Origin: Deltaproteobacteria bacterium | GTDB taxonomy: Bacteria > Desulfobacterota > Desulfuromonadia > Geobacterales > Pseudopelobacteraceae | DNA: 11,255 nucleotides | Assembly: GCA_016219145.1 (NCBI GenBank) | Contig: JACRCG010000172.1 | Location: forward strand, 1 to 11,255 | Direction of reading: 5' to 3' | Translations under genes and position numbers: made by a program | The notes under the pieces: generated by a model | What the model was told of the DNA's origin: nothing | The model's input: the letters and a program-made list of their open reading frames with translations, nothing else | Database searches by the model: none | In this document: piece by piece, positions 6,738 to 11,255 of the stretch | How the letters are laid out: every line of letters starts with the position of its first letter | Numbering within the stretch: position 1 is the stretch's first letter

Positions 6738-9542
6738 ATGCGGTGGAACAACTATTTTGCTTCGGTTCTTGCGACTGCTCTGACTATGTTGGCTCTTTGT
6801 ACAAATATATACGCCGGCAGTAAACCTGAAATTACCAGTCATACCGTTCAGGCGTTGGATCGTGCCTTGAGCATTAATGTTCAGTGGCAATCAGAAAATC
6901 CGGTTGCCAGCATAAAAATTATCGCCGGACAAGGTGAGAAGGAAACCAGGATCGACGAATATGACAACCGCCGCAACCCTTCGGGCTACTCCGGTGAGTT
7001 TTCCACGGTCATTCCGATCGACCCATCACTTTACCCCGGCACAGTCCCGTATCAGATCCAGCTTGTAGATGATCTGAGGCAGAAAAGCGACCTGTTTTCC
7101 GGGCAAGCGCCCAGAATGCAGGCTGCAGGAGTACCAGGTATGATGCCGCAGCCAGGAATGATGCCTCCTCCACCCGGTATGATGTCTCAGCCCGGCATGT
7201 TTCCTCCGCCTGGAATGCAGCCTCTACATGGAATGCCTGCCGGTCAGCAGGATGACGGCTGGGGCAGGAGCAACATCCGGGCCGGCAAGGGGCAAGGTAC
7301 CGAACCCGGCAGCGATAAATCCAACGACATGGTTGACAAAATGCTGAAGGTTGCCGAGCGGTTTGACACTCCGCCGGCGCTTGAGCCAATCAAGGTCAAT
7401 ATTCTCGGTCCGGAAAATGTTTCGTTCACCTCCAGAGCCAATGATGACAAAGGCATTCGTGATATAACCTTCCGGGTTTATGACGGCGTCGGCAACAAGG
7501 TCGGTGAGCAGGTGCTGACCAATCTGGGCAAGAAATGGGAGGGTTCCACACAGCCGGTCAAGGTAGCGAGCGGAGGCAGTTACAGAGTTGTGGCCCAGGC
7601 TGTTGATACGGCCGGCAATACATCAAAAGAAGAGGTCGCTTTTTTCAATATGAAGGGTGTGATGCCTTCCACAACTTCTCTAACAGTAATTATAACTCCT
7701 CCCGAAGCGGTCGCCGCCGGGGCCCAATGGCAGGTTGACGGTGGTGCGTGGCAGGCAACAGCTGCAAACATAACCACAACTGTCGGCAAGCATACGATAC
7801 TCTTCAAGGACGCAGCCGGGTGGGTAAAGCCTGTCGCGCAAGAGTTTGAAGTCAAGGAAGGGCCCAACACAGCTACCGGCATCTACACCGTTCCTGCCCA
7901 GATAAACGGCACACTGAAAGTAACCATTATTCCGGCGGCTGCTGCGACTGCGGGTGCTCAGTGGCGCATTGGGTCCGGGGCGTGGCAGAACAGTGGTGTC
8001 TCGCTTGCTGTACCGGCCGGAACAGTGGTGGTGGAATTCAAGGATACTGCCGGATGGGTGAAACCTGCCAACCTTACAGTGACTGTTCAGGAAGCCAAAG
8101 TCAGTGACGCTTTTGGAAGCTATGGAAGGTTATGTACATACAACAGGGATTTTGAAGAAGGCCAGCTGGTTGGTCTGGAAGACCAGACCGTCAGGGATCA
8201 GCTGCAGCTGAGCAAAAAATCGACAACACTGCCGTTTATTTGGGTGCCGAACTCTGACGAAGGAACCATCTCCAAAATCAACTCTGAGACCGGAGTCGAG
8301 CTTGGGAGGTATAGAGTCGGGCCGGCCAATGTAACTCTGGATCCTTCCCGGACAACCGTGGACCTGATGGGCAACTGCTGGGTCGGAAACAGGCAGGGGG
8401 GTACCGCAGTAAAAATCGGGCTTTCAGAGAATGGCCAGTGCGTTGACAGAAATGGCAATGGCAAGATTGACACATCCACAGGCCCCAAAGCTCTCGGATG
8501 GGGGGAAGATGAGTGCGCCCTGTTTGAAGTTTCTGTCTCTACCGGCTCCACGTATCAGCCCGGCGCGAACAAGACGGACTACAGTTCCGGGCCTTATCCG
8601 CGCGGCGTCGCGATTGACGCCGGCAATAACGTCTGGGTCAGCACATTCAATTCCCAGAAACTATTCAAGATAGACGGCGCAACAGGCAAGACTCTCGACA
8701 AGATCGACCTCCCAGGGCACACATCCTACGGTCTGGTGGTTGACAGGCAGGGCAAGATCTGGTCATCCGGCAGCGGTGGCAATCACGTATTGCGGTATAA
8801 TCCCGCCGACCGGTCTACAATCAAGATTCCCACCCGTCATTTGGTGTACGGAATCGGAATAGACAAGAGTAATCATCTGTATGCGGCTGGACTGAACTGG
8901 AACAGAATGTCGAGAATAAATACCGTTACCGAGCAGATGGAGATTGATGCCGCGAGCGTTGCTCGTAATCCGCGCTCAATTGCGGTTACGGGTGACGGTG
9001 ATGTGTGGGTGACAAACTACCAGTACGGCTCGGTAACACGCCTTTCCAGCGATCTGAAGGAGAAGGCTGTTATCCAGAACAGCGGTGAGTTGGCCGGGGT
9101 TGCCGTAGACTCCAATGGGAAAGTCTGGGCAGTCGATTACCATAACCGCCTGATCAGGATCAATCCTGACACCAACACGGTTGAAAAAGATGTTGCAGTA
9201 AAAGGCTTTCATTACAGCTACAGTGATATGACCGGCTTTGTCTCGCGTACCATGACCACGCAGATAGGTACCTGGACGGCAATACTGGACTCTCAGACGG
9301 ATGGGACCAAATGGCAGAAACTGGCATGGAACTCCAACGTTCCTCAGGGCACCTCTCTGAAGGTGAGGGTGCGCTCAGGCAGCGATCAGAAAAACTGGTC
9401 TGCCTGGGAAGATGCCTTGAAGGACGCGGATCTCAAAGCTACCGGGCCGGGCAGATATATCCAGTTTGAAGTGACTGTTCAGGTTGTCTCAGGAGATGCC
9501 TCGCCGGCGTTGAATGACTTGACAGTCTATCCAAAACCTTGA
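6738..9542 (+). CDS. Large secreted mosaic protein with Ig-like modules and a Vgb/NHL-like seven-bladed propeller
   Basis: The 934-residue product has a Sec signal (cleavage likely after IYA, residue 26), and AAGGAG at 6726-6731 supports the start. Layout: a beta-sandwich-like module (28-122); a Pro/Met/Gly-rich segment (131-168); a charged linker; an Ig/Fn3-like module (about 216-305, with the motif VDTAGNTS); two related 70-residue repeats (314-384 and 392-461, each with AGAQW and AGWVKP); a beta-propeller (about 498-830); and a C-terminal beta domain (831-934, with LKVRVRSG and WSAWEDAL). The propeller shows about seven blades, several with the G-h-A-h-D-x-x-G-x-h-W pattern of the streptogramin lyase/NHL group. 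A calcium-loop-like insert, DRNGNGKID (570-578), lies between blades 2 and 3. Cysteines C466, C547, C568 and C593 cluster around it. Propeller proteins of this type bind partners or glycans more often than they act as lyases, and antibiotic lyase activity is not supported. It is probably a periplasmic or surface binding or scaffold protein. Confidence 0.88.
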   Translation: MRWNNYFASVLATALTMLALCTNIYAGSKPEITSHTVQALDRALSINVQWQSENPVASIKIIAGQGEKETRIDEYDNRRNPSGYSGEFSTVIPIDPSLYPGTVPYQIQLVDDLRQKSDLFSGQAPRMQAAGVPGMMPQPGMMPPPPGMMSQPGMFPPPGMQPLHGMPAGQQDDGWGRSNIRAGKGQGTEPGSDKSNDMVDKMLKVAERFDTPPALEPIKVNILGPENVSFTSRANDDKGIRDITFRVYDGVGNKVGEQVLTNLGKKWEGSTQPVKVASGGSYRVVAQAVDTAGNTSKEEVAFFNMKGVMPSTTSLTVIITPPEAVAAGAQWQVDGGAWQATAANITTTVGKHTILFKDAAGWVKPVAQEFEVKEGPNTATGIYTVPAQINGTLKVTIIPAAAATAGAQWRIGSGAWQNSGVSLAVPAGTVVVEFKDTAGWVKPANLTVTVQEAKVSDAFGSYGRLCTYNRDFEEGQLVGLEDQTVRDQLQLSKKSTTLPFIWVPNSDEGTISKINSETGVELGRYRVGPANVTLDPSRTTVDLMGNCWVGNRQGGTAVKIGLSENGQCVDRNGNGKIDTSTGPKALGWGEDECALFEVSVSTGSTYQPGANKTDYSSGPYPRGVAIDAGNNVWVSTFNSQKLFKIDGATGKTLDKIDLPGHTSYGLVVDRQGKIWSSGSGGNHVLRYNPADRSTIKIPTRHLVYGIGIDKSNHLYAAGLNWNRMSRINTVTEQMEIDAASVARNPRSIAVTGDGDVWVTNYQYGSVTRLSSDLKEKAVIQNSGELAGVAVDSNGKVWAVDYHNRLIRINPDTNTVEKDVAVKGFHYSYSDMTGFVSRTMTTQIGTWTAILDSQTDGTKWQKLAWNSNVPQGTSLKVRVRSGSDQKNWSAWEDALKDADLKATGPGRYIQFEVTVQVVSGDASPALNDLTVYPKP
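7131..7241 (+). repeat. Imperfect Pro-Gly-Met repeat segment
   Basis: Within the propeller gene, residues 132-168 consist of short units of the form P-G-M-M/F-x-P, such as VPGMMPQPGMMPPPP followed by further PGM units. At least six PGM or HGM steps are present. At DNA level the units are similar but not identical (CCAGGTATGATG, CCAGGAATGATG, CCCGGTATGATG), so the repeat probably arose by slippage or duplication and then drifted. It likely forms a flexible, extended linker between two folded modules. Confidence 0.8.
7677..8120 (+). repeat. Tandem pair of about 70-residue beta modules inside the propeller protein
   Basis: Residues 314-384 and 392-461 align end to end. Shared positions include an initial L-x-V-x-I-x-P strand, AGAQW, GAWQ, a glycine before a hydrophobic strand with FKD, and AGWVKP, ending in an aromatic residue. 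The pattern resembles PEGA-like surface modules that extend or attach envelope proteins. The two copies are diverged at the DNA level, so the duplication is not recent. Confidence 0.8.
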
Positions 9543-9569
9543 TAAGCCAGACAACACACGGAGGAGCTT

Positions 9570-9935
9570 ATGAAAAAATATAACATTTGTTTTATTGCCT
9601 TGTGGCTGCTGCTGATTTCGGGAGCTACGGTCCACGCGGAAGATGTCCTTTCACTTGGCAGGTATGTCATGGATGACGGAGTCATGCATGTTTCCTTCGA
9701 GGTAAAGCAGGTTAACAACGGGCGCTACTTCATTGAAGGCAGCGGCAGCAGCAAATCCGGCGCCATGTGCATGATGAACGGAATCGGGGTTTTTAATGGC
9801 GGATTGTTCAAGTTCGGCTATAATTGCAACCTCAGTCTTACTCCAGTGAATGGAAAGCTGGAAATCAGGGATGATAAGTCGTGTACGCCTTGTGACACCG
9901 GAGCGTACATATCCGGAGTGTACGAAAAACAATAA
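9570..9935 (+). CDS. Small periplasmic protein with four cysteines
   Basis: The product is 121 residues. A GGAGGAG site at 9560-9566 precedes the ATG, and the N-terminus is a clear Sec signal (MKKYN, a hydrophobic core, and likely cleavage after VHA at residue 23). The mature protein of about 98 residues is rich in beta strands and glycine. It has four cysteines (C67, C86, C105, C108); the last two are in SCTPCDTGAYISGVYEK. An even number of cysteines in an exported protein suggests two disulfides. The closing C-x-x-C, then A-x-x-x-G-x-Y, resembles small periplasmic beta-barrel proteins, but I cannot name the family. The gaps to its neighbours are 27 and 22 bp, so it is very likely co-transcribed with the propeller protein and the LPP20-like proteins. 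Confidence 0.82.
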   Translation: MKKYNICFIALWLLLISGATVHAEDVLSLGRYVMDDGVMHVSFEVKQVNNGRYFIEGSGSSKSGAMCMMNGIGVFNGGLFKFGYNCNLSLTPVNGKLEIRDDKSCTPCDTGAYISGVYEKQ

Positions 9936-9945
9936 ATTGGCAGGC

Positions 9946-9952
9946 AAAGGAG
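9946..9952 (+). promoter_or_regulatory. Ribosome binding site that fixes the start of the first LPP20-like gene
   Basis: AAAGGAG ends 5 nt before the ATG at 9958. That ATG begins a good Sec signal, whereas the in-frame ATG at 9850 lies inside the preceding gene and would add 36 polar residues in front of the signal. Confidence 0.85.
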
Positions 9953-9957
9953 ATCGT

Positions 9958-10911
9958 ATGAGTTCCTTAGGCAGATTAAATTTGGTGGCAATTCTGTGTG
10001 TTGTCTGCGTGATGACTGCATCGGCGTTTGCCGGGGACGATTTTGGCAAAGGTGCGATCAACTGGACTGACGGTTATATTGATGCCGTCGGATATGGCAC
10101 CGCTAAAGCGAGCGGCAACAAAGGCAAGGACAGAATCAATGCCCGCAGGGTTGCCGAGGTAGTTGCCCAGCGGACGTTACTTGAAACGATCAAGGGCGTA
10201 CGAATAGATTCGATGACTACAGTCGAGAATTCAATGTTGGCGGAAGATGTTATCAAGACCCGAGTGGAAGGAATTATCAAAGGCGCCCAGACAGTTGAAG
10301 AAAAAGTTGAATGGGAAGGCACTTCACCTGTATTTATGGTCAGGATGCGGATATGCCTGAACGGAGGCGTTCTTGTGTGCAAGGGCACCCCGCTTGTCAA
10401 TGCTCTTAATCTTGAAAAGCGGGAGGAGCCGCCCTTCGTTCCCAAAGCCAGGCTGGATATGATAGCGCCTGTCGATCAGGATCGCGCTGTTCCAGTATCC
10501 AGACCTGCGCCTGCCGCCGCTCTACAGAGTGGCCCGGGCCGCCCCTATTCCCGTGATCTTGCCAAGCCTGTGACCGGCATTGTCCTGACGCTGGAAGGCA
10601 GATATTTCGAACGTTCACTGCTTCCGGTCATAGCGGCAAATATGAGCGACGGAATGGTGACTGTCTATTCGGCAAAAGTTGTCAAGCCGAGTGTCATCAG
10701 GGAATATGGCGCAGTTCGTTATGCCGAAACGGTTGATAATGCCTTGAAGATATCCCATCTGGGTGGTAACGTTCTGGTTGTACCTGTCGCTGATATAACC
10801 AAAGACAACCTGATTATCATCAGCTCTCAGGATGCTGCTACCATCAAAGAGAGTTTGGCGCATGGAAATAATTACCTGGGCGAGGCCAGGGTGGTTATCT
10901 CGGCACGGTAA
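9958..10911 (+). CDS. Exported LPP20-like protein with a second C-terminal domain
   Basis: With the start at 9958 the product is 317 residues. It has a Sec signal with likely cleavage after ASAFA (residue 25); no lipobox is present, unlike classical LPP20 lipoproteins. Residues about 35-135 have the LPP20-like pattern. This comprises WTDGYIDAVGYGTAK, then a long helix with NARRVAEVVAQRTLLE and IKGVRIDSMTTVE, then a strand-rich part ending in VFMVRMRICL. A proline-rich linker (about 158-203) follows. A C-terminal domain (205-317) includes GIVLTLEGRYF, GNVLVVPVADI and LGEARVVIS. LPP20-like domains occur in outer-membrane lipoproteins such as FlgP of the flagellar motor and in other envelope proteins of unknown role. 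No flagellar gene is visible here, so I assign no specific machine. Two cysteines (C133, C141) lie close together and could form a disulfide. A likely paralog follows after 39 bp. Confidence 0.8.
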   Translation: MSSLGRLNLVAILCVVCVMTASAFAGDDFGKGAINWTDGYIDAVGYGTAKASGNKGKDRINARRVAEVVAQRTLLETIKGVRIDSMTTVENSMLAEDVIKTRVEGIIKGAQTVEEKVEWEGTSPVFMVRMRICLNGGVLVCKGTPLVNALNLEKREEPPFVPKARLDMIAPVDQDRAVPVSRPAPAAALQSGPGRPYSRDLAKPVTGIVLTLEGRYFERSLLPVIAANMSDGMVTVYSAKVVKPSVIREYGAVRYAETVDNALKISHLGGNVLVVPVADITKDNLIIISSQDAATIKESLAHGNNYLGEARVVISAR

Positions 10912-10950
10912 AAGACAAATTAATATAACAACCTCTGGAGGGTATTGCGT

Positions 10951-11255
10951 ATGAAAACCAGAATCATGCTCGCAGTAGTTGCAATGATGGGCATCACCAG
11001 CCTGGCTTTGGGTGATGAGGTTGATAACCGGTTTCAGAAGGCCAGAAAGTACCTGAACGATAACAGGGTGAATATTACGACTTCGATCGAACAGGCCTAT
11101 AGCCAGGATGCCATTCTGGTCGTTGGTGAAGGATTGCCCAAAAAAGGAACCACCGGAGTGCAGAAACGTCTGACCGCCATAACTGCCGCAAAGGTTGTTG
11201 CGCAGCGTCATCTGGCTGAATTGCTTGAGGGGGTTGCCGTTGTCAGCGAGACCAC
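10951..11255 (+). CDS. Second LPP20-like exported protein, truncated by the window edge
   Basis: The frame begins at an ATG with CTGGAGGG at 10935-10942 upstream and runs open for 101 codons to the right edge. The N-terminus is a Sec signal (MKTRIML, a hydrophobic core, likely cleavage near LALG, residue 21). The mature region has a charged helix (VDNRFQKARKYLND), then AILVVGEGLPKKG, and then TAAKVVAQRHLAELLEGVAV at about 75-94. The last segment matches the preceding gene position by position (VVAQR, L, E, GV, S and TT), so the two are probably tandem paralogs. The rest of the protein, including whether it has the same C-terminal domain, lies beyond the window. Confidence 0.8.
   Translation, partial: MKTRIMLAVVAMMGITSLALGDEVDNRFQKARKYLNDNRVNITTSIEQAYSQDAILVVGEGLPKKGTTGVQKRLTAITAAKVVAQRHLAELLEGVAVVSET

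Noticed and set aside
8235..9230. Streptogramin lyase (antibiotic resistance) reading of the propeller
   Set aside because: Similarity is at the level of blade repeats. The protein is about three times the length of Vgb, is secreted and lies among envelope genes, and its catalytic residues could not be confirmed by eye.
10615..11211. A 198-codon minus-strand frame across the two LPP20-like genes
   Set aside because: It spans two plus-strand genes and their intergenic gap, and the translation is Ile/Gln/His-rich without recognisable structure. The plus-strand frames have signals, ribosome sites and mutual similarity.

Overview
The window looks like chromosomal DNA of a Gram-negative, probably deltaproteobacterial organism of the Desulfuromonadia (Geobacter/Pelobacter/Desulfuromonas) type. 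This placement is inference. It rests on moderate GC content, strong AGGAGG-type ribosome sites, a malic enzyme-phosphotransacetylase fusion, a protein with two DUF4388/PATAN-like modules, and a run of envelope proteins with lipoprotein or Sec signals. No rRNA, tRNA, CRISPR array, transposase or phage gene was seen.

Left part (1-4318, all minus strand). In transcription order there is a full-length NADP-type malic enzyme with a C-terminal phosphotransacetylase-like domain (maeB, 2069-4318), closed by a clear intrinsic terminator (1984-2026). A separate two-gene unit follows with its own candidate promoter (1782-1810). Its first gene encodes a cytoplasmic protein with two tandem DUF4388-like modules (777-1742, start corrected). 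Its second encodes a multi-pass membrane protein (1-749) that runs off the left edge.

Centre (4319-5500). An AT-rich divergent intergenic region separates maeB from a ROK-family sugar kinase, probably glucokinase (4556-5500, plus strand). It holds a candidate maeB promoter and a 15-bp dyad at the expected transcription start.

Right part (5501-11255, plus strand). A candidate sigma70-type promoter (5515-5542) precedes five closely spaced genes with gaps of 22-44 bp, each with its own Shine-Dalgarno site. Every product has an export signal: a lipoprotein of unknown family; a 934-residue mosaic protein (Pro/Met-rich segment, Ig-like modules, two 70-residue repeats, a seven-bladed Vgb/NHL-like propeller and a C-terminal beta domain); a small four-cysteine periplasmic protein; an LPP20-like protein; and a second LPP20-like protein cut by the right edge. 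The two LPP20-like proteins share a conserved core and look like tandem paralogs. I read these five as one operon for an uncharacterised cell-envelope assembly. This is the most interesting part of the window. Central carbon enzymes on the left and the envelope cluster on the right appear to be independent neighbours.
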